Positions 1-9,511 are shown, numbered from the stretch's first letter. The stretch is DNA of 64,000 nucleotides from Streptantibioticus parmotrematis (GCF_019890615.1 NZ_JAINVZ010000010.1:62001-126000); one strand, 5' to 3'. The notes: generated from the sequence alone by a model not told the origin. A program made the numbers and translations.

Positions 1-53
1 AGGACAACCCCGGCTGGTGGAAGCCGATCAAGAACGAAGGGGAGCAGGGATGA
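1..53 (+). CDS. C-terminal end of an upstream gene (truncated by the window)
   Basis: An open frame runs from base 3 to a TGA at 51-53 and encodes a tail reading DNPGWWKPIKNEGEQG. Its stop overlaps the ATG of the following monooxygenase as ATGA, the usual sign of translational coupling in one operon. The tail is too short to identify the protein. It is most likely another gene of the same biosynthetic cluster. Confidence 0.6.
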   Translation, partial: DNPGWWKPIKNEGEQG

Positions 54-1723
54 CCGCCGCGCACGAGGAGCGGCCGCAGGTGCTGGTGGTCGGCGCGGGA
101 CCGGTCGGGCTGACCGCCGCCCACGAACTGACCCGGCACGGTGTGCGGGTCAGGCTGGTCGACGCCGCCGACGGCCCCGCGGTCACCAGCCGGGCGCTGG
201 CCACCCACGCCCGCACCCTGGAGACCTACGACCAGATGGGCGTCGTCGACGAGCTGCTGCCGCGCGGGCAGCGCGTCGAGCACTTCACGCTGCACCAGAA
301 CGGCCGCCGCCTGATCCGCTTCGACACCGACTACAGCAGGCTTCCCACCCGCTTCCCCTACACCCTCATGGTCGACCAGGTCGTCACCGAGGAGGTGCTG
401 CGCACCGCGACCGCGCGGCGCGGCGTGGAGGTCGAGTGGAAGACGAAGCTGACCTCCTTCCGCGACACCGGTGACGGTGTGACCGCCGAACTCACCCACG
501 CCGACGGCACGGTGGAGACCGTCACCGCCGACTGGCTGGTCGGCACCGACGGCGGCCACTCCACCGTCCGCAAGACCCTCGGGCTGCCGCTGCACGGCGA
601 CAGCAGCGAGACCTGGCTGATCGCCGACGCGGTCGTGGAGTGCGAACTGCCGCGCGACTCCATCCACTGGATGCGCACCCCCGAGGGCACCGTGATGCTG
701 GTGCCGTTCCCCGACCCGGGCAAGTGGCGGCTGCTGGACACCCGCGACGCGAGCTACGACGGCGACGACGAGGCGATCGCGGCGCGCTTCGCCCGCAAGA
801 TCAAGGCGGGTACCGGCGCGGAGGTCACGGTCGAGGCGCCCACCTGGGTGTCGGTCTTCACCATTCAGCAGCGCATGATCCCGACCATGCGCTCCGGCCG
901 CTGTTTCGTCGCGGGCGACGCCGCCCACGTGCACAGCCCCGCCTCCGGGCAGGGCATGAACACCGGTGTGCAGGACGCGTACAACCTCTCCTGGAAGCTG
1001 GCCTCGGTCATCCACGGGCAGGCCGACGGCACGATCCTGGACACCTACAGCGCGGAGCGCGTGCCCGTCGGCGCGAGCCTGCTGGCGTCCACCCGGTTCG
1101 CCACGATCCTGGTGCAGTTGAAGAACCGCTGGGCGGCCGCCGCGCTGCGGGCGCTGTTCACCTTCGTGCGCTCGGTGCCGCCGCTGAAGTCGAAGATCGA
1201 GCGCAAGATCATGGGCGGCATGTCGGCGCTCGACCTGCGCTACGACGCGAGCCCGCTGTCGCTGGGCGACGGCGTGCCCGAGGACGCGGTGCTGCCGCCG
1301 GGCTCGCGCGCCAGCCGGGTCACCACCGCCGGGGCCGTGCGCTCCAGCGGCTGGCGGGAGTTGCTCGCCGAGCTGCGCGAGAGCGGCTGGACGCTGCTGG
1401 CCTGCGGCCGCGAGCGGGACCGGGTGGCGCTGCGCGAGATCGCCGAGGGGTACGAGGGCGTGGTGCGGGTGCGCGTGGTGGGCGACGAGCAGGTGCCCGG
1501 CGCGCTCGCCGACCCGGAAGGGCGACTGCGCGAGGAACTGGGGCTCGTACCGGGCAACTGGCTGCTGATCCGGCCCGACGGCTACGTCGCGGCGTCCGGC
1601 GCGGACCTGGCGACCGGCGGACCGCGACCCGCGCTGGAGAAGCTGGGGCTGCGCCGCCCTTCCGCCGCGCGGCCCGAGGCGGCGGACCGCGGTGACCGGC
1701 CGGTGGCCGCCGCCGCCCGCTGA
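50..1723 (+). CDS. FAD-dependent aromatic polyketide monooxygenase
   Basis: This 557-aa flavoprotein belongs to the PgaE/RdmE-type group A hydroxylases that use NAD(P)H and O2 to hydroxylate polycyclic polyketides. The FAD-binding VGAGPVG loop lies near residues 14-20. The second FAD motif, GDAAHVHSPASGQG, starts near residue 287, and a C-terminal thioredoxin-like domain occupies roughly the last 150 residues, as in angucycline and anthracycline hydroxylases. I chose the ATG at 50 because it follows a GGGGAG ribosome site and forms an ATGA overlap with the upstream stop. An upstream in-frame start at 17 would add 11 residues without a ribosome site. The next gene starts 83 bp downstream. The position hydroxylated cannot be read from sequence. 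Confidence 0.88.
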   Translation: MTAAHEERPQVLVVGAGPVGLTAAHELTRHGVRVRLVDAADGPAVTSRALATHARTLETYDQMGVVDELLPRGQRVEHFTLHQNGRRLIRFDTDYSRLPTRFPYTLMVDQVVTEEVLRTATARRGVEVEWKTKLTSFRDTGDGVTAELTHADGTVETVTADWLVGTDGGHSTVRKTLGLPLHGDSSETWLIADAVVECELPRDSIHWMRTPEGTVMLVPFPDPGKWRLLDTRDASYDGDDEAIAARFARKIKAGTGAEVTVEAPTWVSVFTIQQRMIPTMRSGRCFVAGDAAHVHSPASGQGMNTGVQDAYNLSWKLASVIHGQADGTILDTYSAERVPVGASLLASTRFATILVQLKNRWAAAALRALFTFVRSVPPLKSKIERKIMGGMSALDLRYDASPLSLGDGVPEDAVLPPGSRASRVTTAGAVRSSGWRELLAELRESGWTLLACGRERDRVALREIAEGYEGVVRVRVVGDEQVPGALADPEGRLREELGLVPGNWLLIRPDGYVAASGADLATGGPRPALEKLGLRRPSAARPEAADRGDRPVAAAAR

Positions 1724-1806
1724 CCGTCTCCCGCCCTCCGGGAACGGTCCCCGAGACAAGTCCCGAGATCAGTTCCGAGATCAGTCCCCCGAGATCAGGA
1801 CACCGC

Positions 1807-2589
1807 ATGGACATCGTGGGAAACGGCTTCCTCGCCCGGAGTCTCGCGCCCCTATCCGACCGGCACCACGACACCGTCGTCCTCGCGGCGGGAGTGTCCT
1901 GGGCGAGCGGCACCTCGGCCGCCGACTTCCGGCGGGAGTCGGACCTGCTGGCCGAGGTGGCCGCCCGCTGCAAGGCGGGCGGCCGCCGCCTGCTGTTCTT
2001 CTCCACCTCCTCCAGTGGCATGTACGGCCGGGTGACCGGCCCCGCCGAGGAGGACACCCCGGTCGTGCCCTGCACCCCGTACGGGCACCACAAGCTGGCG
2101 ATGGAGCGGCAGTTGGCCGCCTCCGGAGCCGATCACCTGGTGCTGCGGCTCGGCCACCTGGTCGGCCCCGGCCAGCCGCCGCACCAGCTGCTGCCGATGC
2201 TGGTCAGCCAGATCCGGGCCGGCCGGGTGGAGATCCACCGCGGCGCCGCCCGCGACCTGATCGCGGTCGACGACACCGTGACCGTCATCGACCACCTGCT
2301 CGCCCGGGCTCCGAACGGCGAGGTCGTCAACGTCGCCTCCGGCAACGCGGTCCCGGTCGAACGCGTCGTGGACCGGCTGGAGCGCCGCCTCGGCACGCGG
2401 GCGCGGCGCGAGTACCGGGACGCGGGCGCCCGGCACACCATCTCCATCCACAAGCTGCGCACCCTCGTGCCGGAAGTGGCCGGCCTGGGCTTCGGCCCCG
2501 ACTACCACCTGCGGGCCATCGACGCCTTCCCGCTGGACGCGGACCCGAGCACGGCTCAGGCGCCGCTCGAGTCCCGGCTGTCAGCCTGA
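1807..2589 (+). CDS. NAD-dependent epimerase/dehydratase-type SDR (deoxysugar cluster)
   Basis: This 260-aa protein is a short extended-SDR enzyme. It has a compact N-terminal nucleotide loop (VGNGFLA, residues 4-10), a serine/threonine-rich active strand (FFSTSSS, residues 65-70) and the catalytic YGHHK at residues 92-96. The family includes NDP-sugar epimerases, dehydratases and ketoreductases. It is shorter than a typical 4,6-dehydratase (about 320 aa), so a reductase or epimerase role on an NDP-ketosugar is more likely. It sits just upstream of a membrane protein gene and clear deoxysugar genes. The start follows an AGGA site 6 nt upstream. The exact reaction is inference. Confidence 0.75.
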   Translation: MDIVGNGFLARSLAPLSDRHHDTVVLAAGVSWASGTSAADFRRESDLLAEVAARCKAGGRRLLFFSTSSSGMYGRVTGPAEEDTPVVPCTPYGHHKLAMERQLAASGADHLVLRLGHLVGPGQPPHQLLPMLVSQIRAGRVEIHRGAARDLIAVDDTVTVIDHLLARAPNGEVVNVASGNAVPVERVVDRLERRLGTRARREYRDAGARHTISIHKLRTLVPEVAGLGFGPDYHLRAIDAFPLDADPSTAQAPLESRLSA

Positions 2590-2635
2590 GGCGCGCGAGG
2601 CTCGTGCCGCGCGCCCGAGACAAGGAGATTCCCCC

Positions 2636-3421
2636 ATGACGAACCCCGCGACGGCAGGCGGTCCGGCGCGCCCGGATCCGTCGTCGTCGAGTCAACTGGT
2701 CACCGCACTGCGCCCGTTGGTCATCGACGTGGCCGTCCCCACCGCCCTCTACTACGTCCTGCACGACGCCGCGAAGCTCAGCTCGGTCGACTCCCTGATC
2801 CTCAGCGGCGTCGTCCCCATGATCCGCACCGTCTTCGGCCTGACCAGGGAGCGCAAGGTCAACGGCCTGGCGCTGCTGATGCTCGTGGTGACCGTCGCGG
2901 GCGCAGGCATCAGCGCGATGACGGGCAGCGCGCGGCTGATGCTGGCCAAGGAGTCGCTGGGCACCGGCGTGATCGGCCTGTCCATCGCCTGGTCGGCGTT
3001 CACCCGCCAGCCGCTGATGACCAACGCGATGCGGCCGATGATGACCAAGGGGGAGGCCGAGAAGGAAGCCGCCTGGGAGCATCTGCGCGCCACCTCCCCG
3101 GCGTTCCGCCGCGGCATCTCCAACGTCAGCCTGCTGTGGGGGCTCGGGCTGCTCGGCGACTGCGTGCTGCGGGTGATCGGCGCCTACACCCTGCCGGTGG
3201 ACACCATGGTGTGGATGTCCACGGTGATCCTGGTCGGCGCGGTGCTGGTGCTGATGGTCGGCACCGGCAAGGTCTCCGACCGTGCCGAACGCCTGCTGCT
3301 CGCCCACGTCGAGGAGAACGCGCGCCGCGACGCCGGGCCGGGACGGGACGGCGGCCCCGGCGTCCACGCCCACCCGGTGCTGCCCCGGCCGTCCCGCCAC
3401 CAGGACGGCGCGGCGGCCTGA
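2636..3421 (+). CDS. VC0807-family integral membrane protein
   Basis: This 261-aa protein has about five hydrophobic segments (around residues 22-45, 55-70, 80-98, 108-125 and 165-205) and a hydrophilic proline/glycine-rich C-terminus. The pattern and the internal RTVFGLTRERKVNG stretch match the VC0807-type membrane proteins common in streptomycetes, whose function is unknown. An AAGGAG ribosome site precedes the ATG by 7 nt. It is embedded between sugar-biosynthesis genes, so a role in export or self-protection is possible, but nothing in the sequence shows it. Confidence 0.7.
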   Translation: MTNPATAGGPARPDPSSSSQLVTALRPLVIDVAVPTALYYVLHDAAKLSSVDSLILSGVVPMIRTVFGLTRERKVNGLALLMLVVTVAGAGISAMTGSARLMLAKESLGTGVIGLSIAWSAFTRQPLMTNAMRPMMTKGEAEKEAAWEHLRATSPAFRRGISNVSLLWGLGLLGDCVLRVIGAYTLPVDTMVWMSTVILVGAVLVLMVGTGKVSDRAERLLLAHVEENARRDAGPGRDGGPGVHAHPVLPRPSRHQDGAAA

Positions 3422-3509
3422 TCACGAGGACGGATCGCCGGCCGGTGCCGCACCCCCACTGCGGTCCCGGCCGGCGCTCACGTCTGCGGACGAGACGAGA
3501 GAGGTACGT

Positions 3510-4466
3510 GTGGCCGTGACTGAAACGACAGCGAGAACGGTGGTGGTGTTCGGGAGTACCGGCTTCGCCGGGCGCCACCTGTGTGCGGCCTTCGAGGCCA
3601 CCGGCCACCGGGTCGTGCGGGTCGCCCGCCGCGAGTCCGGCCCCGACGGGATCGCGCTGGACCTCGCGGCCGCCTCGCCCGGCGAGATCGCCGGGCTGCT
3701 GGCCGCCGCGGAGCCGGACGCCCTGGTCAACTCGGCGGGCGCCGTCTGGGGGGTGACGGAAGATCAGATGGCGCTGCTGAACGCCGAGTTGCCCGCCAAG
3801 CTGGCCGAGGCGGCGGCCTCGCTGCCGCGCCCGCCCCGGGTGGTGCACCTCGGCTCGGTGCACGAGTACGGGCCGGTGTCGCCCGGCGTGACCGCCTCCG
3901 AGCAGCTCGCGCCGCGACCCGACAGCGGCTACGGCCGCGCCAAACTCGCCGGCACCCAGGCCCTGTTGGCCGTCGCCGGTGCCGGCCTGCTGGAGGTGGT
4001 CGTGCTGCGGGTCTCCAACATCCTGGGCCGCGGCGCCCCGCCGGACAGCCTGCCCGGCATGGTCGCCCACCACCTGGCCGCCGCCCAGGCCGAGGTCGCC
4101 GCGGGCCGTCCCGCGCCCGCCCTGCGGCTGTCGCCGCTGATGTCGTTCCGCGACTTCGTGGACGTGCGCGACGTGTGCGACGCGGTACTGGAGTCGGCCA
4201 GGGGCGTGCCGGACGGCGGCCCCGGCACCGTGCTCAACGTGGCGCGGGGCGAGGCGGTCGCCGTGCGGATGCTGGTGCACCGGATGGTGGAGCTGTCCGG
4301 CATCCCGGTCGAGGTCGTCGAGGAACGCGCCTGCGACAGCGTGCGCGGCACCATCAGCGGCCAGCGCTACGACATCACCGCGGCGCACCGCGCGCTCGGC
4401 TGGCGTCCACGCCGCCCGCTGGACGTCACCCTGCGCGACATGCTGCGCCAGCCGGTGGCCCGGTGA
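3510..4466 (+). CDS. NDP-4-keto-deoxyhexose 4-ketoreductase (SDR)
   Basis: This 318-aa extended SDR has the Rossmann loop GSTGFAG near residues 14-20, the catalytic YGRAK near residue 142 and a C-terminal substrate region with SFRDFVDVRDV. Proteins of this kind reduce the C-4 ketone of NDP-4-keto-6-deoxysugars as the last step before glycosyl transfer. I chose the GTG at 3510 because GAGAGAGG precedes it by 5 nt. The open frame continues upstream to 3282 but only as an overlap with the previous gene. It lies 97 bp upstream of the 3-dehydratase gene. C-4 stereochemistry cannot be predicted, and an epimerase role is the main alternative. Confidence 0.8.
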   Translation: MAVTETTARTVVVFGSTGFAGRHLCAAFEATGHRVVRVARRESGPDGIALDLAAASPGEIAGLLAAAEPDALVNSAGAVWGVTEDQMALLNAELPAKLAEAAASLPRPPRVVHLGSVHEYGPVSPGVTASEQLAPRPDSGYGRAKLAGTQALLAVAGAGLLEVVVLRVSNILGRGAPPDSLPGMVAHHLAAAQAEVAAGRPAPALRLSPLMSFRDFVDVRDVCDAVLESARGVPDGGPGTVLNVARGEAVAVRMLVHRMVELSGIPVEVVEERACDSVRGTISGQRYDITAAHRALGWRPRRPLDVTLRDMLRQPVAR

Positions 4467-4563
4467 GCGCGATCGGGTATCGAGGGCCGTTCGAGCCCCG
4501 GGGTGCAGGGTCTGGCGTGACGGGCGCGGGCACCGTGCCGAACCGATCACGGAGGTAGTTCAG

Positions 4564-5883
4564 ATGAGCGACCAAAGGGCGCTTGTGCTCGACGAGGTGC
4601 GCAAGTACCACCAGGAGCAGCGCGACACCCGGCCGTTCGAGCCCGGTGTCACGGAGATCTGGCCGTCCGGCGCGGTGCTCGAGGAGGAGGACCGGGTCGC
4701 GCTCGTGGAGGCCGCGCTCGACATGCGGATCGCGGCGGGCAAGAGCTCCCGTCGGTTCGAGTCGCAGTTCGCCCGCCGCCTCAAGCGCCGCAAGGCCCAT
4801 CTGACCAACTCCGGCTCGTCCGCCAACCTGCTGGCGATGTCCGCGCTCACCTCGCACCAGCTGGAGGACCGCCGGCTGCGCCCCGGCGACGAGGTGATCA
4901 CCGTCGCGGCGGGCTTCCCCACCACCGTCAACCCGATCCTGCAGAACGGCCTGGTCCCGGTCTTCGTCGACGTCGAGCTGGGCACGTACAACACCACCGT
5001 CGAGCGGGTGCAGGCGGCGATCGGGCCGAAGACCCGGGCCATCATGATCGCCCACGCGCTCGGCAACCCGTTCCCGGTCGCGGAGATCGCCGAACTCGCC
5101 GTCGAGCACGAGCTGTTCCTCATCGAGGACAACTGCGACGCGGTCGGCTCGCTCTACGACGGGCAGCTCACCGGCACCTTCGGCGACATGACCACGGTCA
5201 GCTTCTACCCCGCGCACCACCTGACGATGGGCGAGGGCGGCTGCGTGCTCACCTCGAACCTGGCGCTGGCCCGCATCGTGGAGAGCCTGCGCGACTGGGG
5301 CCGGGACTGCTGGTGCGAGCCGGGCGAGAGCAACAAGTGCCTCAAGCGCTTCAACTACCAGATGGGCACGCTCCCGCAGGGCTACGACCACAAGTACATC
5401 TTCAGCCACGTCGGCTACAACCTGAAGGCCACCGACCTTCAGGCCGCCCTGGGCCTGACCCAGCTGGCCAAGCTCGACTCGTTCATCGACGCCCGCAAGG
5501 CCAACTTCAAGCGCCTGCGCGACGGCCTGGAGGGCACCCCGTACCTGCTGCTGCCCGAGGCGACGCCCAAGAGCGACCCGAGCTGGTTCGGTTTCGTGCT
5601 CACCGTCGACCCGAACGCGCCGTTCTCCCGCGCCGAGCTGGTCGACTTCCTGGAGGACCGCAAGATCGGCACCCGCCGCCTGTTCGCCGGCAACCTCACC
5701 CGCCACCCCGCCTACGTCGACCAGCCGCACCGCATCGTCGGCGACCTGACCAACAGCGACATCATCACCGACCAGACCTTCTGGGTGGGCATCTACCCCG
5801 GCCTGACCGAGGAGATGATCGACTACATCGCCTCCTCCGTCCGGGAGTTCGTCGCCTCCGCGGGTCTGGCCCGCACCGCGTGA
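4564..5883 (+). CDS. NDP-4-keto-6-deoxyhexose 3-dehydratase (PLP/[2Fe-2S], E1-type)
   Basis: This 439-aa member of the DegT aminotransferase fold removes the C-3 hydroxyl of an NDP-4-keto-6-deoxysugar. Two diagnostic features are intact. The PLP lysine of aminotransferases is replaced by histidine in FYPAHHLTMGEGG (His219-His220). The [2Fe-2S] ligands occur as C191-X57-C249-X1-C251-X7-C259, exactly the E1/SpnQ/UrdQ spacing. The enzyme therefore makes a PMP-bound glucoseen intermediate and needs an external reductase. A dedicated E3-type reductase is not visible here, as in many antibiotic clusters that borrow cellular reductases. A GGAGG site lies 8 nt before the ATG. This gene is the strongest evidence for a 3-deoxysugar. 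Confidence 0.95.
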   Translation: MSDQRALVLDEVRKYHQEQRDTRPFEPGVTEIWPSGAVLEEEDRVALVEAALDMRIAAGKSSRRFESQFARRLKRRKAHLTNSGSSANLLAMSALTSHQLEDRRLRPGDEVITVAAGFPTTVNPILQNGLVPVFVDVELGTYNTTVERVQAAIGPKTRAIMIAHALGNPFPVAEIAELAVEHELFLIEDNCDAVGSLYDGQLTGTFGDMTTVSFYPAHHLTMGEGGCVLTSNLALARIVESLRDWGRDCWCEPGESNKCLKRFNYQMGTLPQGYDHKYIFSHVGYNLKATDLQAALGLTQLAKLDSFIDARKANFKRLRDGLEGTPYLLLPEATPKSDPSWFGFVLTVDPNAPFSRAELVDFLEDRKIGTRRLFAGNLTRHPAYVDQPHRIVGDLTNSDIITDQTFWVGIYPGLTEEMIDYIASSVREFVASAGLARTA

Positions 5884-5959
5884 CCGGGCCGCGCGTGAGC
5901 GCCCGCCGCACGCCCTCGCACCGCACGCCCGACCACCCCCGCACGGAAGGACGCCGTCC

Positions 5960-6721
5960 ATGGATCTCGGCCTGACCGGACGCGTCGTCCTGGTCACCGG
6001 CGCCACCGGAGGCATCGGCCGCGAGATCGCCCGCGCCTTCTGGGCCGAGGGCGCGAAGGTCGCCGTCGCCTACCGCAGCGACACCGAGGCCGCCGAGAAA
6101 CTCGCGACCGAACTCGGTGCGGCCGACGACCGCGCCTTCCCGGTGCCGTACGCACTGGACGAGGCCGGCTCGCCGGAACGGGCGGTCGCGGCGGTCGAGG
6201 AACGCTGGGGCGGCCTGGACGTCCTCGTCGTGGGCGCCGTGCGCTACGGCAAAAGGCGCGAGCGCGGCACCCGCTTCGAGGACGTGCCGGAGTCCGAGTG
6301 GCGCCCGGTGCTGGACGACAACCTCGCCCCGGCGATCCGCACCGTGCAGTGCGCGGTGCCGGGGATGCGGCGGCGCGGCTGGGGACGGATCGTGCTGATG
6401 TCCTCGCACAACGCGCTCGACGGCAACCTCGGGCAGGAGTTCTACGGCGCCGCGAAGGCCGGACTGCACGGGCTGGCCCGCAGCCTGATGTGGGACCTGG
6501 GCGACAGCGGCGTCCTGGTCAACGTGGTCTGCCCCGGGCTGACCGCGACACCGGCGGTGCTGACCCGGCTGCCCGCGGCCGTGCGCGACCGCGAGTCCGG
6601 GGCGACCCCCACGACCCGGCTGAGCACCCCCGACGAAGTCGCCCGCTCGGTGGTGTTCCTGGGCTCGGCGGCCAACGGCAACATCACCGGCGAAGCGCTG
6701 ACGGTTGCGGGCGGCAGATGA
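5960..6721 (+). CDS. SDR-family ketoreductase
   Basis: This 253-aa classical SDR starts MDLGL. It has the cofactor motif TGATGGIG (residues 13-20), a catalytic serine region (MSSHNA, around residue 150) and Y162-GAA-K166. The length and C-terminal NITGEALTVAGG match FabG-like reductases. In aromatic polyketide clusters such a 253-aa SDR can act on the polyketide (as the C-6 ketoreductase of landomycin-type pathways does) or on a sugar, and the sequence alone does not decide. It lies between the 3-dehydratase and the 2,3-dehydratase with a GGAAGGA site ahead of the ATG. Confidence 0.78.
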   Translation: MDLGLTGRVVLVTGATGGIGREIARAFWAEGAKVAVAYRSDTEAAEKLATELGAADDRAFPVPYALDEAGSPERAVAAVEERWGGLDVLVVGAVRYGKRRERGTRFEDVPESEWRPVLDDNLAPAIRTVQCAVPGMRRRGWGRIVLMSSHNALDGNLGQEFYGAAKAGLHGLARSLMWDLGDSGVLVNVVCPGLTATPAVLTRLPAAVRDRESGATPTTRLSTPDEVARSVVFLGSAANGNITGEALTVAGGR

Positions 6722-6803
6722 CATCGCGGCGGACCGCGCCGCGCGTCACCGGGGCACCGGCCCGGCGCGCGGCGGGCCGCCGACCCACCAGGGAGGGACG
6801 ACC

Positions 6804-8303
6804 ATGACCACTTTCGCCGCACCGCCGGCTTCCCCGCTGCTGACCGCCCGCGACGACGCCGGGCTGCCCGCCCGCTTCGCCCGCTCGGCGCAGACCACCC
6901 GCGGGGTGCACCTGAAGACCGAGGACTTCCCCGCGTGGCTCGCCGCCCGCGGCCGGGCCAACGTCTTCAAGGTGGAGAAGATCCCGTTCGACGAGCTGGA
7001 CGGCTGGTCCTTCGAGGACGGCACCGGCAACCTGGTGCACCGCAGCGGACGGTTCTTCACCGTCGAGGGCATGCGCGTCACCAGCGACACCGGGCCGTAC
7101 CGCGAGTGGCACCAGCCGATCATCAAGCAGCCCGAGGTCGGCATCCTGGGCATCCTGGTCAAGGAGTTCGACGGGGTGCTGCACTGCCTGATGCAGGCCA
7201 AGATGGAGCCGGGCAACCGCAACCTGCTCCAGCTGTCGCCCACCGTGCAGGCCACCCGCTCCAACTACACCAAGGTCCACCAGGGCGCCGACGTGAAGTA
7301 CATCGAGTACTTCCTGCGTCCCGAACTCGGCCGGGTCCTGACCGACGTGCTCCAGTCCGAGCACGGCTCGTGGTTCTTCCACAAGTCCAACCGCAACATG
7401 ATCGTCGAGGCGCACGGCGACGTGCCGCTGCACGACGACTTCTGCTGGCTCACCTTCGGCCAGATCAGCGAACTGCTGCACCAGGACAACGTGGTGAACA
7501 TGGACTCGCGCACCGTGCTGTCCACCGTTCCCATGGGACCCGAGGGCCCGCGGCACTTCGCCGCCGACGGCACCTTCGACTGGGCGGTCGACGGCTCGTT
7601 CGCCGCCGCGCTGGACCGGGCCCGCACCCCGGACGCGGGCGCGCTGCACTCCGACACCGAACTGCTGTCGTGGTTCACCGCCCAGCGCTCCGCCCCGGAC
7701 GTGCACGCCGAACGCGTACCGCTGACCGGCCTGCCGGACTGGACCCGCGACGAGACCCGGATCAGCCACGACCAGGGCCGCTTCTTCGACGTGGTCGCCG
7801 TCAAGGTCGAGGCGGGCAGCCGCGAAGTCGCGCGCTGGACCCAGCCGTTGATCGAGCCGGTCGGCCCCGGGGTGTGCGCGTTCCTCGCCCGCTCCATCGA
7901 GGGCGTGCTGCACGTGCTGGTCAACGCCCGCGTCGAGGGCGGCTTCCTGGACACCATCGAGCTGAGCCCCACCGTGCAGTGCACCCCGGGCAACCACGAG
8001 GACCTGCCGGACGAGGACCGCCCGCCCTTCCTGGACCTGGTGCTGAACGCCGAGCCCGCCCGGGTGCGTTACGAGGCGGTGCACTCCGAGGAGGGCGGCC
8101 GCTTCCTCAACGCCGAGGCCCGCTACCTGGTCGTGGAGGTCCTCGACGGCGAGCCCGGCGCCGAACTCGACCCGCCGGAGGGCTTCCGCTGGGTCACCCC
8201 CGGCCAACTGGCGTCTTTGGTGCGTCACGGCCACTACGTCAACGTCCAAGCCCGTACGCTGCTTGCCTGCCTCAACGCGATGGGAGGGGGCAGGAATGCC
8301 TGA
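6804..8303 (+). CDS. NDP-4-keto-6-deoxyhexose 2,3-dehydratase
   Basis: This 499-aa protein is made of two homologous halves of about 240 residues, the hallmark of the TylX3/EvaA/SpnO/UrdS family that eliminates the C-2 hydroxyl to give a 3,4-diketo-2,6-dideoxysugar. Each half has a matching core: QPIIKQPEVG followed by ELSPTVQ-like sequence (LQLSPTVQ) in the first, QPLIEPVGPG and IELSPTVQ in the second. I chose the ATG at 6804 because GGGAGGGA precedes it by 6 nt. Its last 8 bp overlap the following 3-ketoreductase, which uses its unstable product, so co-translation makes biochemical sense. Confidence 0.93.
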   Translation: MTTFAAPPASPLLTARDDAGLPARFARSAQTTRGVHLKTEDFPAWLAARGRANVFKVEKIPFDELDGWSFEDGTGNLVHRSGRFFTVEGMRVTSDTGPYREWHQPIIKQPEVGILGILVKEFDGVLHCLMQAKMEPGNRNLLQLSPTVQATRSNYTKVHQGADVKYIEYFLRPELGRVLTDVLQSEHGSWFFHKSNRNMIVEAHGDVPLHDDFCWLTFGQISELLHQDNVVNMDSRTVLSTVPMGPEGPRHFAADGTFDWAVDGSFAAALDRARTPDAGALHSDTELLSWFTAQRSAPDVHAERVPLTGLPDWTRDETRISHDQGRFFDVVAVKVEAGSREVARWTQPLIEPVGPGVCAFLARSIEGVLHVLVNARVEGGFLDTIELSPTVQCTPGNHEDLPDEDRPPFLDLVLNAEPARVRYEAVHSEEGGRFLNAEARYLVVEVLDGEPGAELDPPEGFRWVTPGQLASLVRHGHYVNVQARTLLACLNAMGGGRNA

Positions 8304-9333
8304 GCTGATCGACGACGGACCGGGGAACGGGACTCCCCGGCCCGTCCGGATCGGCGTGCTGGGGTGTGCGGACATCGCCCGGCGCCGGATGCTGCCCGCC
8401 TTCGCGGCGGCGTCCGGCGCCGAGCTGGCGGCGGTCGCCAGCCGCGACGGCGCCAAGTCGCGGGAGACGGCGTCCCGCTACGGCTGCGCGGCGGTCACCG
8501 GCTATCCGGCGCTGCTGGAACGCGACGACGTCGAGGCGGTCTACGTGCCGCTGCCCGTCGCCCTGCACGCCGAGTGGGTCGAGGCGGCGCTGCGCGCGGG
8601 CAAGCACGTGCTGGCCGAGAAGCCGCTCACCGGTGACCCCGCGGTCACCCGCAAGCTGCTGCGACTCGCCGCGGAACGCGGACTGGTGCTGGCGGAGAAC
8701 GTGATGTTCGTCCACCACGCCCAGCACGCGGCGGTGCGCAAGATGGTGGCCGACGGCGAGATCGGCGCGCTGCGCTCGTTCTCGGCCTCCTTCGCCATCC
8801 CCGAACTGCCGCCCGGCGACATCCGCTACCGGCGCGACCTGGGCGGCGGCGCGCTGCTCGACGTCGGTCTGTACCCGGTGCGCGCCGCGCTGCACCTGCT
8901 CGGTCCCGGCCTGCGGCTGCTGGGCGCCGGACTGTACGCGGAACCCGGCCGCGAGGTGGAGACCTCCGGCGCCGCGCTGCTGACGACGCCGGGCGGCGAC
9001 GTGATGGCCCAGCTCTCCTTCGGGATCGGCTACGCGTACCGGTCGGCGTACGAACTGTGGGGCAGCGAGGGCCGCATCCGTGTCGAGCGCGCCTTCACCC
9101 CGCCCGCCGACCACCACCCCGTGCTGCTGGTCGAGCGGCCCAGCGGCACCACCCCGGTCGTGCTCGAACCTGACGACCAGGCGGTCGCCACGGTCACCGC
9201 GTTCACCCGGGCCGTGCGCGACCCGGAGCACGGCTCGCCGGACGCGGCCGCCTGCGCCGAACAGGCCGAACTGCTCGCCGCGATCCAGGCGTACGCGGCG
9301 CGGACCCCGCACGAGGCAGCGGCGCGCCGCTGA
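8296..9333 (+). CDS. NDP-3,4-diketo-deoxyhexose 3-ketoreductase (Gfo/Idh/MocA family)
   Basis: This 345-aa oxidoreductase has the Rossmann motif GVLGCADIA near residues 17-25 and the family signature AEKPLTG near residue 110. GFO_IDH_MocA proteins that follow a 2,3-dehydratase reduce the C-3 ketone and complete 2-deoxygenation. I chose the ATG at 8296 because GGAGGGGGCAGG lies just upstream and the 8-bp overlap with the dehydratase is typical of paired genes. Reduction at C-3 followed by the separate 3-dehydratase in this cluster predicts a 2,3,6-trideoxyhexose such as rhodinose or amicetose. Confidence 0.9.
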   Translation: MPELIDDGPGNGTPRPVRIGVLGCADIARRRMLPAFAAASGAELAAVASRDGAKSRETASRYGCAAVTGYPALLERDDVEAVYVPLPVALHAEWVEAALRAGKHVLAEKPLTGDPAVTRKLLRLAAERGLVLAENVMFVHHAQHAAVRKMVADGEIGALRSFSASFAIPELPPGDIRYRRDLGGGALLDVGLYPVRAALHLLGPGLRLLGAGLYAEPGREVETSGAALLTTPGGDVMAQLSFGIGYAYRSAYELWGSEGRIRVERAFTPPADHHPVLLVERPSGTTPVVLEPDDQAVATVTAFTRAVRDPEHGSPDAAACAEQAELLAAIQAYAARTPHEAAARR

Positions 9334-9339
9334 CGATCC

Positions 9340-9380
9340 GAGGGCGCCACCCGGAGGTCCACCACCGGGCGGGCGCCCTC
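9340..9380 (+). terminator. Stem-loop terminator after the deoxysugar operon
   Basis: GAGGGCGCC-ACCCGG pairs with CCGGG-CGGGCGCCCTC across a short A/C-rich loop, seven bases after the 3-ketoreductase stop. No T-run follows, which is normal in streptomycetes. It probably ends the run that starts upstream of base 1 and separates it from the carboxylase genes. Confidence 0.6.
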
Positions 9381-9511
9381 ACGCGTGTGCCCCGTCGCCC
9401 CCGTCCGCCCGCGTTGACGCGCCCACCCCCGCTCAAGCGGTCCGCGAGGGGCCGCGCCCAACCTGGCCCGGCCGCGCGGCAACCCACGACCGCCCGGAGG
9501 GAAGGAAGCAC

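Noticed and set aside
2327-4550. Long antisense frames opposite the deoxysugar genes
   Set aside because: They mirror the sense genes codon for codon and encode Arg/His/Gly-rich sequence without motifs, the usual shadow of high third-position GC.
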